Shown: positions 16,185 through 24,429, counted from the stretch's first letter. The stretch is 55,583 nucleotides of DNA from SZAS-103 sp964449135 (GCA_964449135.1 CAYUXZ010000016.1:1-55583); one strand, 5' to 3'. Made by a program: numbers and translations. Notes: generated by a model not told the origin, from the sequence alone.

Positions 16185-18230
16185 TCAACCCGCGCTGGCG
16201 AACGCGGGCACCGCAGGATAGGCATCCAACACGGATCCCAGTGCTTCCTTCAACGGACCGAGCCACGGCTCGAAGTGACGCCAATGGTCCACGCCGTCGC
16301 GATAGATCGGCCGGCGCACCTGCTCGGAACTGGCCGTCGCCACAGCGCGTGGATTTTCGAAGAACCGGAGGCATTGCTCCTCGAACGGCAGCCCGCAGTA
16401 ATCGAGCAAACGCCTGACCTGGGCTTCGGTGTCCTCGACCATCTGTTCGTAGAAGACGCGATGCACCCGACCTGGCAGGACTTGGTCGAAGTGATCCATG
16501 AATTCGACGTAGTCCTTGTAATAACGCCCGATGTCCTCAAGGCGATAGGTGAAGTTCTGTCCGCGCGCGAAGTGTTGCTTGAACCCCGAAAGACAACATG
16601 CGAGCGGATGCCGGCGGGCATCGATGATCCGCGCATTCGGCAGGATGAGGTGGATCAGCCCGACATGGACGAAATTGTTCGGCATCTTGTCGGTGAAGTA
16701 CGGCGAGTCCGTGCGACGATGGATCCGCGTGCGGTCGAGATAGGCTTTTCCGATCCCGGCGAATTCGCGCAGATCCAGTCGGCCCAGCCCTTCCTGATAG
16801 TCCAGGCCCTGCTGCCAGAAGCGTATCTGCAAGGTGTCGACCAACATGGGCAGGTCCGGCAATTCCGACGCCCCCTCGACCTGCGAATGGCTGGACAGGA
16901 TCTGCGCGATCAGGGTCGAACCCGATCGCGGCAGGCCGACGATGAAGATCGGACCCTGTTCCGCGCATCCCGCGTCGGGGCGCTTGTCGAAGAATTCCGC
17001 GTTGAAACAGCGCTTCGCCTGCTTGAGTTCAGCCGTATTCCCGGCAGCGCTGTAAGGCGTCATCGCTAGACGCAGTTCATTGCCTAGCGAGTAATGCTGG
17101 AAGGATTCGGCGTAGTCGCCCAGGTCTTCCAGCGCCTTTGCCAGCGCGAACTCCAGATGCAGGCGGGACTCGTCGGTGAGATCGGTTCGCTGCAATTGTC
17201 CGCGCATCGCGGACAGCTCGGCGGCATCGAACCGGTAGGTCTTCAGGTTGGCCAGGCTCCAGTAGGGGTCGCCGGAGGCCGGATCCAGCGAAATGATCCT
17301 CCGATAGGATCCAATGGCCCGGTCGTGGGCGCCGGCTGCCTTCAATGCGTTGCCGTGATTCAACAATATCTCCGTTTGATCCGGAAATTCCTCGACCAGC
17401 CGATCCAGGATTTCGATCGCGCCGGGGTAATCCCCGATCCTGCACAGGATCAGGGCCTTGAGGTTGCGAATCCCAGGATGCATCGGCTCGGTGGCCAGCA
17501 GGGCCTCTGCCTCGGCCAGCGCCTCCGTGTGCAGTTCGTTGCGATTGAGCATCTGGGCATAGAACTGCCGCGCGCCGCGGTAACCTGGGGCCAATTCCAG
17601 GCAACGGGTGATCAGACCGAGGGCCTCCCTCTCTTTTCCCGCCTTGCCGACCAGCACGGACATCATGTGCATCGCAACCACATCGGTCGGCAACATGCGG
17701 AGACGATCCACCAGCACCCGCTCCGCATCGGGAAGGCGGTTGTCGCGCAGCGCCGCCGCTGCACGCATCAGTTCGGGATCGCGCGCGGAGTGGCGGACAT
17801 GCTCCGTGTAGGCATCATCGGCGCCTGCCGCATCGCCCAGCCTGGCCAGCTGATCGGCAAGCGCCAGCCAGACGTGGGGAGTGTCGGGCTTCAGGTCGGC
17901 GGCGCGGCGTATCGAATCCGCGGCATCCTGCACGCGCCCGATGCGGGCCTGCGCGATGCCCAGCTCGAAGTGCACGGCCGCCCAGTCCGGTTCGGATCGC
18001 GACAACGGTTCGAGGATATCCAATGCGGCATGTGGATCGTTACGGGCCGTGTGCGATGCGCCAAGAATCAACATCGCAACCGGATGCGAACCGAATGTCC
18101 CGATGATTTCCCGCGCACGCCCTGCGGCTGCTTCCGGGTCGCTTGCAAGCAGCGACGACGCCTGCGCAAGCATCTGGTCCAATGCCTCGGTCGATCCTTT
18201 TTCTATGGGCTCGGCCATCCGTGTTGTCAT
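16185..18230 (-). CDS. TPR-repeat sulfotransferase family protein (copy B)
   Basis: 681 residues from the chosen ATG (MTTRMAEP); a TTG further up at 18248 and an ATG at 18218 are alternatives. The layout matches copy A: TPR repeats to about residue 385, then a sulfotransferase domain with IFIVGLPRSGSTLIAQ (around 430), SELPDL and DARRHPLACCLSGF. The last 45 residues are nearly the same as in copy A (EQVRRPIY..GVDHWRHFEPW). The gene is lower in GC than copy A (one hand-counted 60-base row, 17341-17400, is 47%), which suggests different histories rather than a fresh duplication. AT-rich TATATT ends 5 bases before the ATG, so the mRNA may be leaderless. First gene of the sulfotransferase/receptor group. 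Confidence 0.87.
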   Translation of the reverse strand: MTTRMAEPIEKGSTEALDQMLAQASSLLASDPEAAAGRAREIIGTFGSHPVAMLILGASHTARNDPHAALDILEPLSRSEPDWAAVHFELGIAQARIGRVQDAADSIRRAADLKPDTPHVWLALADQLARLGDAAGADDAYTEHVRHSARDPELMRAAAALRDNRLPDAERVLVDRLRMLPTDVVAMHMMSVLVGKAGKEREALGLITRCLELAPGYRGARQFYAQMLNRNELHTEALAEAEALLATEPMHPGIRNLKALILCRIGDYPGAIEILDRLVEEFPDQTEILLNHGNALKAAGAHDRAIGSYRRIISLDPASGDPYWSLANLKTYRFDAAELSAMRGQLQRTDLTDESRLHLEFALAKALEDLGDYAESFQHYSLGNELRLAMTPYSAAGNTAELKQAKRCFNAEFFDKRPDAGCAEQGPIFIVGLPRSGSTLIAQILSSHSQVEGASELPDLPMLVDTLQIRFWQQGLDYQEGLGRLDLREFAGIGKAYLDRTRIHRRTDSPYFTDKMPNNFVHVGLIHLILPNARIIDARRHPLACCLSGFKQHFARGQNFTYRLEDIGRYYKDYVEFMDHFDQVLPGRVHRVFYEQMVEDTEAQVRRLLDYCGLPFEEQCLRFFENPRAVATASSEQVRRPIYRDGVDHWRHFEPWLGPLKEALGSVLDAYPAVPAFASAG

Positions 18231-18246
18231 TGACAAATATAAACAC

Positions 18247-18289
18247 AACCGGGCCGTCGATACCGCCGAAGACCGGAGGCGTCCCGGTT
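18247..18289 (-). terminator. Possible weak terminator after panD
   Basis: Inverted repeat CCCGGTT (18283-18289, overlapping the panD stop) / AACCGGG (18247-18253) with a long loop, followed on the minus strand by a T-rich stretch (TTGTGTTTATATTTG). The stem is short and the loop long, and the T-rich part is also the presumed promoter of the sulfotransferase copy B. Low confidence. Confidence 0.25.
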
Positions 18290-18669
18290 CACGCCGCCTG
18301 CATCGGCATCGAGTCGTTGGTGTGGGTCAGGCGGTTGTGGCGATCCACGTACACCAGCCGCGGCTTGTGCTTGGAGGCTTCGGCGGCGTCGAGCTGGCCG
18401 TAGGCGCAGATGATGACGAGGTCGCCCGGGCTGGCCTTGTGCGCAGCCGCGCCATTGACAGAAATCACCCCGCTGCCCGGCTCGGCCTTGATCGCGTAGG
18501 TCACGAAGCGCTCGCCGTTGTTGACGTTGAAGATGTGCACCTGCTCGTTCTCGACGATGCCGGCGATTTCCAGCAGGCGCGCGTCGATCGCGCACGAGCC
18601 TTCGTAGTGCAGCTCGGCGTGGGTCACGCTGGCGCGGTGGATCTTGGCCTTGAGCAGGGTGAGCTGCAT
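18289..18669 (-). CDS. panD: Aspartate 1-decarboxylase proenzyme PanD
   Basis: 126-residue pyruvoyl enzyme that makes beta-alanine from aspartate for pantothenate synthesis. The self-cleavage site Gly24-Ser25 is present in HYEGSCAID, giving a small beta chain and a pyruvoyl-capped alpha chain; length and the GDLVIICAYG segment match the family. The ATG at 18669 is supported by the family N-terminus (MQLTLLKAKIHRA). It is separated from panC by a glycosyltransferase gene and about 300 bases, an interruption of the usual panB-panC-panD order. The N-terminus begins shortly after GAGCC/GGAG-like bases. Confidence 0.96.
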   Translation of the reverse strand: MQLTLLKAKIHRASVTHAELHYEGSCAIDARLLEIAGIVENEQVHIFNVNNGERFVTYAIKAEPGSGVISVNGAAAHKASPGDLVIICAYGQLDAAEASKHKPRLVYVDRHNRLTHTNDSMPMQAA

Positions 18670-18969
18670 GGTCGGCTCCGGCGGGGCGGTCGGGAACGAG
18701 CCGCGAGTGTAGGACGCCGTTTTGCGCACTGCAACATGGGGCTGCGGATCTCACGCCAAGCGTGCGTCCGGCGAATGTGAACCAGCGTCATGCCGGCGAT
18801 TCGATCTTCTCGGTGCCGGCGATGGCCAGTTTCAGCACGCGACGGGCGTAGCCCTAGATGTCAGACGCATAAGGCCGCTCCGAGGCGCGGTCAGCGAACA
18901 GGCAACGGGCACTTCGACTGGGCGGTCGTGGCGCCGCAGTCCGGCAATGACTTCGACGTGCGCGTGGAT
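18670..18969. other. 300-bp region upstream of panD with no clear gene
   Basis: Holds the presumed panD promoter on the minus strand. A plus-strand open frame that ends with a TGA at 19123-19125 runs through the right part (from about 18901) and into the 3' end of the glycosyltransferase; it reads like the tail of a globular protein but has no recognisable family. No repeats or RNA genes were seen. Confidence 0.4.
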
Positions 18970-19125
18970 TCACCCATCGGCGCGGCGTTCGCGAGCGGAG
19001 GCCGCGAGGGGCGCGCCGACACCGGCGACTGGGCGCACGTCGGCCAGTGGTTCTTCCTGGTCGCCCGCGACACGCACGAAGCCGTCGCCGCCGTGCGGAT
19101 CGGCCCGGACGACTGCATCGGCTGA
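18901..19125 (+). pseudogene. Possible 3' remnant of an unidentified plus-strand gene
   Basis: Open frame of 74 codons ending in TGA, with protein-like composition (FDWAVVAPQSGNDFDV, GDWAHVGQWFFLVARDT). The last 150 bases are antisense to the glycosyltransferase tail, which itself looks like low-quality sequence. One reading is that a former neighbour lost its 5' part and the glycosyltransferase now runs on into it. I do not recognise the family; it may also be a chance frame. Confidence 0.25.
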
Positions 19126-20019
19126 GGGCATGCCGTTACCCGCGGCATCGCCGTCCCGCGCACCGGCCCGCACCCGCCATACCCACGCGCCGCCGATCGC
19201 GCATGCAATCAACGCCGCGACCGACGTCGAAATGCGTGCGCCGTCGAATCCGGCGATTCGCGACAGCGAAAACGCGACTGCGGCGACGACTGCCGCCGCC
19301 ATGGCGATGAATCCGACCATCAACCACGGCCGATACAACGCAACACCGCGCAACAGCGCGAGCACCGACTTGCGGATGTACTGCGGGATGCCGGTCATCA
19401 GCCGCGAACGGCGCGCGACCGGATTGACCCGTACCGGTACCTGGACCAGCCGCCAACCGCGTGCGCCGGCGAGCACCAGCGTTTCCATCGTGTAGCTGAA
19501 GCGCCCGCTCACGCGCAGCTCGCGCGCCGCCGCCGCCGAATACGCGCGCAGGCCGCTGGGGGCGTCCTGTACCGGCAAACCGCTGAGCGTGCGCGCAAAG
19601 GCGGTTCCCATCCGCGTCAACAGCGACTTGAGCGGCGAAAACGCCTTGTCGTCGCGCAACGGCCTCACACCCATCGCGAAATCCGCCCGGCCCTCGCGTA
19701 CCGGCGCGACCACGGCCGGAATGTCGTCGCCGCGGTACTGGTTGTCGCCGTCTGTATTGACGATCACGTCGGCGCCGCGCGCGAGCGATGCCTTGATTCC
19801 GGCCATGAACGTGGCGGCGAGGCCGCGATTGTGTTCGTGGCGGATCACGTGGTGCGCGCCGTGCGCGAGGGCGGCCTCGGCGGTGCCGTCGCTCGATCCG
19901 TCGTCCACCACCAGGTATTCGACGCTGTCGAAGCCTTCCACTGCACGAGGCAGATCGCCCAGCGTCACCGGCAAGTGGTTGGCTTCGTCGAAGCACGGAA
20001 TCTGGATGATCAGTTTCAT
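18970..20019 (-). CDS. Family 2 glycosyltransferase with C-terminal membrane segments
   Basis: 349 residues from MKLIIQIPCFDEANHL; a GTG at 20052 is possible but less likely (TGGAC precedes the chosen ATG). It has a GT2 (DPM1/polyisoprenyl-phosphate sugar transferase-like) fold: VVDDGSSDGT nucleotide-binding motif, NTDGDNQY (the DxD-type metal site), and then two transmembrane segments (about 242-265 and 272-290). It probably loads a sugar onto a lipid carrier or lipid A-type acceptor at the inner membrane. The last 60 residues after the final TM are unusual (Ala/Gly/Asp/Arg-rich) and overlap a plus-strand open frame. It sits between panC and panD, 37 bases downstream of panC. Confidence 0.82.
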   Translation of the reverse strand: MKLIIQIPCFDEANHLPVTLGDLPRAVEGFDSVEYLVVDDGSSDGTAEAALAHGAHHVIRHEHNRGLAATFMAGIKASLARGADVIVNTDGDNQYRGDDIPAVVAPVREGRADFAMGVRPLRDDKAFSPLKSLLTRMGTAFARTLSGLPVQDAPSGLRAYSAAAARELRVSGRFSYTMETLVLAGARGWRLVQVPVRVNPVARRSRLMTGIPQYIRKSVLALLRGVALYRPWLMVGFIAMAAAVVAAVAFSLSRIAGFDGARISTSVAALIACAIGGAWVWRVRAGARDGDAAGNGMPSADAVVRADPHGGDGFVRVAGDQEEPLADVRPVAGVGAPLAASARERRADG

Positions 20020-20056
20020 GTCGCGTCCATTGTGCGACAGTTTCAGCCCCACGCGT

Positions 20057-20902
20057 TCAATCCAACACGAGGTTGTCGATCAGCCGCGTGCTGCCGAGCC
20101 GTGCGGCGATCAAAGCGACCAGTCCTGTGCGCTCGTCCAGCGCAGGAACCGAAAGATCTGAGCGATGGATCGTGGCGTAATCCACGACGAAGCCAGCCTC
20201 GCGCAGGCGCTGCTCGGCGGACGATTCGACCGATCGCAACGCCTGACCTGTCCGCGCCGCATCGCGCATCGCGACCAGCGTGCGATGGATTTCCGGCGCG
20301 ATCGCGCGTTCGGCTGCGGAGAGGTATTGATTGCGCGAACTCAGCGCGAGTCCGTCGTCGGCGCGCGCGGTTGGCGCGGCGATGATCTCGATGTCGAAGG
20401 CGAGATCGCGCACCAGGTATTCGATGACCTGCAGCTGCTGGTAGTCCTTGCGACCGAACACCGCGACGTCCGACCGCACCATGTTGAACAGCCTGGCGAC
20501 CACGGTCGCGACGCCGTCGAAATGGCCGGGACGGTGCGCGCCGTCGAGGATGCCGGTCAGGCGTTCCGGCACGCGTACCAGCACCGCGTTCGCCGATCCC
20601 TCGGGGTACATCTCGTCCACGGCCGGCGCGAACAGCGCGTCGCAGCCATGCTCGGCGAGCCCCTGCGCGTCGGCCTCGAGCGTACGCGGATAGCGCGCGA
20701 AGTCCTCGTTCGGCCCGAACTGGGTGGGGTTGACGAACACGCTCGCGATCACGCGATCCGCGTTGCGACGCGCAAGCTCGATCAGCGAATAGTGGCCGGC
20801 GTGCAGATTGCCCATCGTCGGCACGAAACCGACATGCAGTCCTTCCTGTTTCCAGCCGCGCACCAGCGCGCGCAACTCGGCGACCGTGTGCAGGGTTCGC
20901 AT
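20057..20902 (-). CDS. panC: Pantothenate synthetase PanC
   Basis: 281-residue cytosolic ligase that joins pantoate and beta-alanine using ATP. Motifs: PTMGNLHAGHYSLI with the HxGH nucleotide site, FVNPTQFGPNEDF, FGRKDYQQLQVI and LSSRNQYLS. The start codon overlaps the panB stop by one base (TGATG), so translation is coupled. It belongs to the minus-strand pcnB-folK-panB-panC group. Confidence 0.96.
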   Translation of the reverse strand: MRTLHTVAELRALVRGWKQEGLHVGFVPTMGNLHAGHYSLIELARRNADRVIASVFVNPTQFGPNEDFARYPRTLEADAQGLAEHGCDALFAPAVDEMYPEGSANAVLVRVPERLTGILDGAHRPGHFDGVATVVARLFNMVRSDVAVFGRKDYQQLQVIEYLVRDLAFDIEIIAAPTARADDGLALSSRNQYLSAAERAIAPEIHRTLVAMRDAARTGQALRSVESSAEQRLREAGFVVDYATIHRSDLSVPALDERTGLVALIAARLGSTRLIDNLVLD

Positions 20903-21732
20903 CAGTCGTAGCTGTGTTCGGCGTCGGGGAAGCGGCCCTCGCGCACGGCCGCTGCGAACGCCTGCGCCGCGCCGACGACCGAGCCGCCCTCGGCGAGGAA
21001 ATCCTTGACGAAGCGCGGACGCCGGTGGCCGCTCGCGAGACCGAGCATGTCGTGCAGCACCAGCACCTGGCCATCGCAGCCCGGGCCAGCGCCGATGCCG
21101 ATGGTCGGAATCTTCAGCGCCTTGCTGATCCGCGCCGCGAGCGCGCTCGGCACGCATTCGAGCACAAGCAGTTCCGCGCCCGCCGCTTCGACCGCGAGCG
21201 CGTCGTCGAACAGCCGCTGCGCGGCGGTGTCCTCGCGACCCTGCACGCTGTAGCCACCGAGCTTCATCACCGACTGCGGCGTGAGGCCCAGGTGCGCGCA
21301 GACCGGGATGTCGCGCTCGACGAGGAAGCGGATGCATTCGAGCACGTGGCCCGCGCCCTCGAGCTTGACCATCGCCGCGCCGCCCTGCGCCATCATCGCT
21401 GCGGCCGACTCGAGCGCGCGTTCGGGCGTGGCGTAGCTCTGGAACGGCATGTCCGCGACCAGCAGGGCGGATCGCAGGCCGCGCGCGACGCAGGCGGTGT
21501 GATAGACGATGTCCGCGACCGTGACCGGCAGCGTGCTCGCCTTTCCCTGCACGACCATGCCCAGCGAATCGCCGACCAGCACGATGTCCACGCCCGCCGC
21601 GTCGAGCGCCCGCGCGAAACCGGCGTCGTAGGCGGTGAGCATCACCAGCTTGCGGCCTTCGCTCTTGGCGACGCGCAGCGACGGCACGGTGACGGCGGCG
21701 CGCGGCTTGGGCTTGTCGTCGGATGCGTACAT
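20902..21732 (-). CDS. panB: 3-methyl-2-oxobutanoate hydroxymethyltransferase PanB
   Basis: 276-residue enzyme adding a hydroxymethyl group from methylene-THF to ketoisovalerate, the first committed step of pantothenate synthesis. Typical motifs are MLTAYDAGFARALDAAGVD, VLVGDSLGMVVQG, DMPFQSY, VKLEGAG and HLGLTPQSV. It lies 45 bases after folK and overlaps panC by one base. Confidence 0.96.
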   Translation of the reverse strand: MYASDDKPKPRAAVTVPSLRVAKSEGRKLVMLTAYDAGFARALDAAGVDIVLVGDSLGMVVQGKASTLPVTVADIVYHTACVARGLRSALLVADMPFQSYATPERALESAAAMMAQGGAAMVKLEGAGHVLECIRFLVERDIPVCAHLGLTPQSVMKLGGYSVQGREDTAAQRLFDDALAVEAAGAELLVLECVPSALAARISKALKIPTIGIGAGPGCDGQVLVLHDMLGLASGHRRPRFVKDFLAEGGSVVGAAQAFAAAVREGRFPDAEHSYD

Positions 21733-21777
21733 GGTTTCGCGTTCGGTGATCGTATCGTCCTACTGTAGCAGCACTTC

Positions 21778-22299
21778 TCAGAGCGGCTGCTCGATTCGGC
21801 CGTCGAGGGGTTCGATGCCAGTCTGGTCAATGGCCGCGAGCAAGGAATCCACGCGCCCGCGGCCCGGAACGACCGCTTCCGGCGCGATCTCGGCGAGAGG
21901 CGCCAGCACGAAGGCGCGCTCGTGCAGGTGCGGATGCGGCACGTGCAAGCCGTGCTGCGTGATCGTCGCGTCGCCGTACAGCAGCAGGTCCAGGTCGAGC
22001 ACGCGCGGACCCCAGCGCTCGGCCTGCGCGCTGCGATCGCGTCCGGCCTGGCGTTCGACGCCCAGCAACTGCATCAGCAGATCCGGTGCGCTCAGCGACG
22101 TCGCGAGCAGCGCGGCCGCATTGACGAAGTCCGGCTGCGCGGTCATGCCCCAGGCAGGCGTGCGGTACAAGCGCGAGCGGCGCAACAGACGCGTCTTGGG
22201 CAATCCCGCGAGCGCATCGAAGGCGCCCACGATCGTGGCCGCGGCATTGCCGAGATTGGCGCCGAGGCCAATACATGCCTGGACAGTAGCTGCGCTCAC
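21778..22299 (-). CDS. folK: 2-amino-4-hydroxy-6-hydroxymethyldihydropteridine pyrophosphokinase FolK
   Basis: 173-residue folate-pathway kinase that pyrophosphorylates 6-hydroxymethyl-dihydropterin. Conserved signatures: GLGANLGN near the N-terminus, FVNAAALL, RWGPRVLDLDLLLYG and PHPHLHERAFVLAPLAEIAP. The start is a GTG (VSAATVQACIGLG); no ATG fits the family N-terminus. It lies 38 bases after pcnB, an order common in gammaproteobacteria. Confidence 0.94.
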   Translation of the reverse strand: MSAATVQACIGLGANLGNAAATIVGAFDALAGLPKTRLLRRSRLYRTPAWGMTAQPDFVNAAALLATSLSAPDLLMQLLGVERQAGRDRSAQAERWGPRVLDLDLLLYGDATITQHGLHVPHPHLHERAFVLAPLAEIAPEAVVPGRGRVDSLLAAIDQTGIEPLDGRIEQPL

Positions 22300-22337
22300 G
22301 ACGGATCGTTTCGCGAGAACGGAATCAAACCGGATGC

Positions 22338-23720
22338 TCAGGGCGCGGTATCGGGCATACCCGAATCGCTGGCCGACGCATGGCGCTTGCGGCGACGCCG
22401 GCGACGACGTTTGGGCGCATCGTCCTTGGCCGTGGTTTCGCCTTCCGCGGCAGTTCGCGGCGGATGCGCCAGCCGCTCGGCCAGGCCTTCGTGCGACATC
22501 GTCTGCGCCTCGGTCCAGAACTGCAGCGGACCGACGAGCTCGGGCTGTTCGATCGTGCGCAGCGCGAGGAAATCGTAGGCCGCCCGGAAACGCGGGTGCG
22601 CGAGTAGGCGGAACACGCGCTTGCGCTGGCGGATATCGAAGCGCGACTGCAGCAACCAGATTTCCTGCATCGGGATCGAAAACCGCCTCGGCATCGCGAT
22701 GCGCTGCGCCTGGTGCAGGGTCACGCGATCGGCCGCTCGCTGCTGCATCGCGAGCGGATCCAGGCCCGCGTGCGCGAGGTGGCCGAGTTCGCGCCGGAAC
22801 GCCGGCCAGAGCAGCGCCGCGAACAGGAAATACGGCGTCACCGTCTTGCCCGCGCGCACGCGCGCGTCGGTGTTGACCAGCGCCTTGCGCAGCATCGCGC
22901 GCTGGCGGCCGTCGTGATCCTCGGCGAGCGCCGCGGCGGTTTCCGGCAGGATCGCCGCGAGCAGGCCGAGCCGATCGAGCCTGTCGAAACTGGCTTCGCC
23001 GTGCCCGGCCAGGAACAGCTTGAGCATCTCGTCGAACAAGCGCGCCGGAGGCGCCTCCGCGAGCAGTGGCGCGAGGCGCGGAATCGGTTCCGCGCTGGCG
23101 GGATCGATCGCGAATCCCAGCTTCGCCGACAGCCGCGCCGCGCGTAGCATGCGCACCGGATCCTCGCGGTAGCGCAATTCGGGATCGCCGATCAGGCGCA
23201 GCGTGCGGTGGGTGATGTCGTCCCAGCCGCCGACGTAGTCGAGCACCGCGAAGTCGCGCACGCCGTAGTACAGCGCGTTTACGGTGAAGTCGCGGCGCAC
23301 CGCGTCGTCCTCGATCGTGCCATAGACATTGTCGCGCAGCAGGCGCCCGCCTTCGTGCGTCTCGCGGTCGCCCGAACCGTCGTCGCTGTTCGCGCGGAAG
23401 GTCGCGACCTCGATGATCTCCGGGCCGTAGATGATGTGCGCGAGACGGAAACGCCGGCCGATCAGCCGGCAGTTGCGGAACAGCGCCTTGACCTGCTCGG
23501 GCGTCGCGCTGGTCGCGACGTCGAAATCCTTGGGATGCCCGCCGACCAACAGGTCGCGCACCGCGCCGCCGACGATGTAGGCATCGAAGCCTGCCTCGTT
23601 GAGCTTGTACAGCACGCGCAGCGCATTCTGGCTGATCTGCTTGCGCGAAATGCCGTGCGCGTCGCGCGCGACGATGCGCGGCTCGTGGCGTGCGGGTGGG
23701 GATGGGGAAGTTTGCGTCAT
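22338..23720 (-). CDS. pcnB: Poly(A) polymerase I PcnB
   Basis: 460-residue class II nucleotidyltransferase that adds 3' poly(A) tails and promotes RNA decay. The catalytic motif VGGAVRDLLVGGHPKDFDVAT and the RNA-binding RRDFTVNALYY and EDPVRMLRAARL segments are present, which distinguish it from short CCA-adding enzymes together with the long C-terminal domain. The C-terminus is a strongly basic tail (KRRRRRRRKRHASAS), as in other PcnB proteins that use Arg-rich tails to hold RNA. It is the first gene of the folK-pan cluster; its start lies close to the divergent tRNA gene. Confidence 0.93.
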   Translation of the reverse strand: MTQTSPSPPARHEPRIVARDAHGISRKQISQNALRVLYKLNEAGFDAYIVGGAVRDLLVGGHPKDFDVATSATPEQVKALFRNCRLIGRRFRLAHIIYGPEIIEVATFRANSDDGSGDRETHEGGRLLRDNVYGTIEDDAVRRDFTVNALYYGVRDFAVLDYVGGWDDITHRTLRLIGDPELRYREDPVRMLRAARLSAKLGFAIDPASAEPIPRLAPLLAEAPPARLFDEMLKLFLAGHGEASFDRLDRLGLLAAILPETAAALAEDHDGRQRAMLRKALVNTDARVRAGKTVTPYFLFAALLWPAFRRELGHLAHAGLDPLAMQQRAADRVTLHQAQRIAMPRRFSIPMQEIWLLQSRFDIRQRKRVFRLLAHPRFRAAYDFLALRTIEQPELVGPLQFWTEAQTMSHEGLAERLAHPPRTAAEGETTAKDDAPKRRRRRRRKRHASASDSGMPDTAP

Positions 23721-23760
23721 GCACGCGGCGCCGCCGCAGATCCTTGTGTGATGGTTCGCC

Positions 23761-23791
23761 TTGCGGGAGGCCCGGCAAGCCCTGATATACT
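23761..23791 (+). promoter_or_regulatory. Promoter of the tRNA-Glu gene
   Basis: TATACT (23786-23791) with TTGCGG (23761-23766) 19 bases upstream. A start about 7 bases after the -10 would leave a 5' leader of roughly 13 bases before the mature tRNA. Confidence 0.5.
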
Positions 23792-23811
23792 AGCGGTTCG
23801 GCTTCGACCCC

Positions 23812-23887
23812 GCTCCCTTCGTCTAGAGGCCTAGGACACGGCCCTCTCAAGGCTGTAACACGAGTTCGAATCTCGTAGGGAGCGCCA
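23812..23887 (+). tRNA. tRNA-Glu, anticodon CUC
   Basis: 76 bases including an encoded CCA end. Acceptor stem GCTCCCT/AGGGAGC is perfect, the anticodon arm is CGGCC/GGCTG around CTCTCAA with CTC at 23846-23848, and the T arm is ACGAG/CTCGT around TTCGAAT. It reads GAG codons. The body matches bacterial tRNA-Glu (TTCGTCTAGAGGCC in the D arm). It stands alone, divergent from pcnB, with its own promoter and terminator. Confidence 0.96.
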
Positions 23888-23969
23888 GTTACTAGTGCGA
23901 ACATCCTGTTCGCCTTGCTCAGTCTGGATTCGCAAGCGGTATCCGCTTGGTTCTTTCAGATGGGCGATA

Positions 23970-23987
23970 CGGTACATCCATGTACCG
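23970..23987. repeat. Perfect short palindrome, GGnACAT-nn-ATGTnCC type
   Basis: CGGTACAT / ATGTACCG around CC. It shares the pattern GGnACAT-nn-ATGTnCC with the first hairpin of the main array at 27551. Lies between tRNA-Glu and its terminator. Confidence 0.55.
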
Positions 23988-24000
23988 ACTTCTCAATAAA

Positions 24001-24036
24001 AGCCCGCTTCGCTTAGCTTCGAAAGCGGGCTTTTTT
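24001..24036 (+). terminator. Rho-independent terminator after tRNA-Glu
   Basis: Stem AGCCCGCTT (24001-24009) / AAGCGGGCT (24023-24031) with a 13-base loop, followed by a run of Ts. It terminates the tRNA transcript and lies about 70 bases ahead of fdxA. Confidence 0.85.
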
Positions 24037-24105
24037 CATATGGATGTGCAGCTTGGTGACGAGCCGTTAAACTAACATCATCCGCGTAGCACACCCGGGA
24101 CTTCC

Positions 24106-24429
24106 ATGCCCTTCGTCGTCACCGAAAGCTGCATCCGCTGCAAGTACACCGACTGCGTCGAGGTCTGTCCGGTCGATTGCTTCCACGAAGGCCCGAACTT
24201 CCTGGTCATAGACCCGGACGAGTGCATCGACTGCACGCTCTGCGAACCCGAGTGCCCGGTCAAGGCGATCTATCCCGAGGACGACGTGCCGGCAGGGCAG
24301 GAGAACTTCATCGCGCTCAATGCCGAATTGGCGAAGTCCTGGCCAGTGATCACCACGCGCAAGGATGCGCCCGCGGACGCGAAGGATTGGGACAGCGTCA
24401 AGGACAAGCTGTCCGAACTCAAACGCTGA
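24106..24429 (+). CDS. fdxA: 7Fe ferredoxin FdxA
   Basis: 107-residue soluble ferredoxin with one 3Fe-4S and one 4Fe-4S cluster. The cysteine pattern CIRCKYTDCVEVCPVDC and CIDCTLCEPECP, and the C-terminal extension (AELAKSWPVIT), match the Azotobacter FdI/FdxA type. It carries low-potential electrons; the partner is not visible here. Its own promoter is likely the TAAACT near 24068. A strong terminator follows. Convergent with bamC. Confidence 0.95.
   Translation: MPFVVTESCIRCKYTDCVEVCPVDCFHEGPNFLVIDPDECIDCTLCEPECPVKAIYPEDDVPAGQENFIALNAELAKSWPVITTRKDAPADAKDWDSVKDKLSELKR

Noticed and set aside
16021..16374. Possible extra gene between the sulfotransferases
   Set aside because: No RBS, no family signature, and it reads into copy B out of frame.
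23812..24105. Genomic island at the tRNA-Glu 3' end
   Set aside because: No integrase, no direct repeat of the tRNA end seen, and core genes follow.
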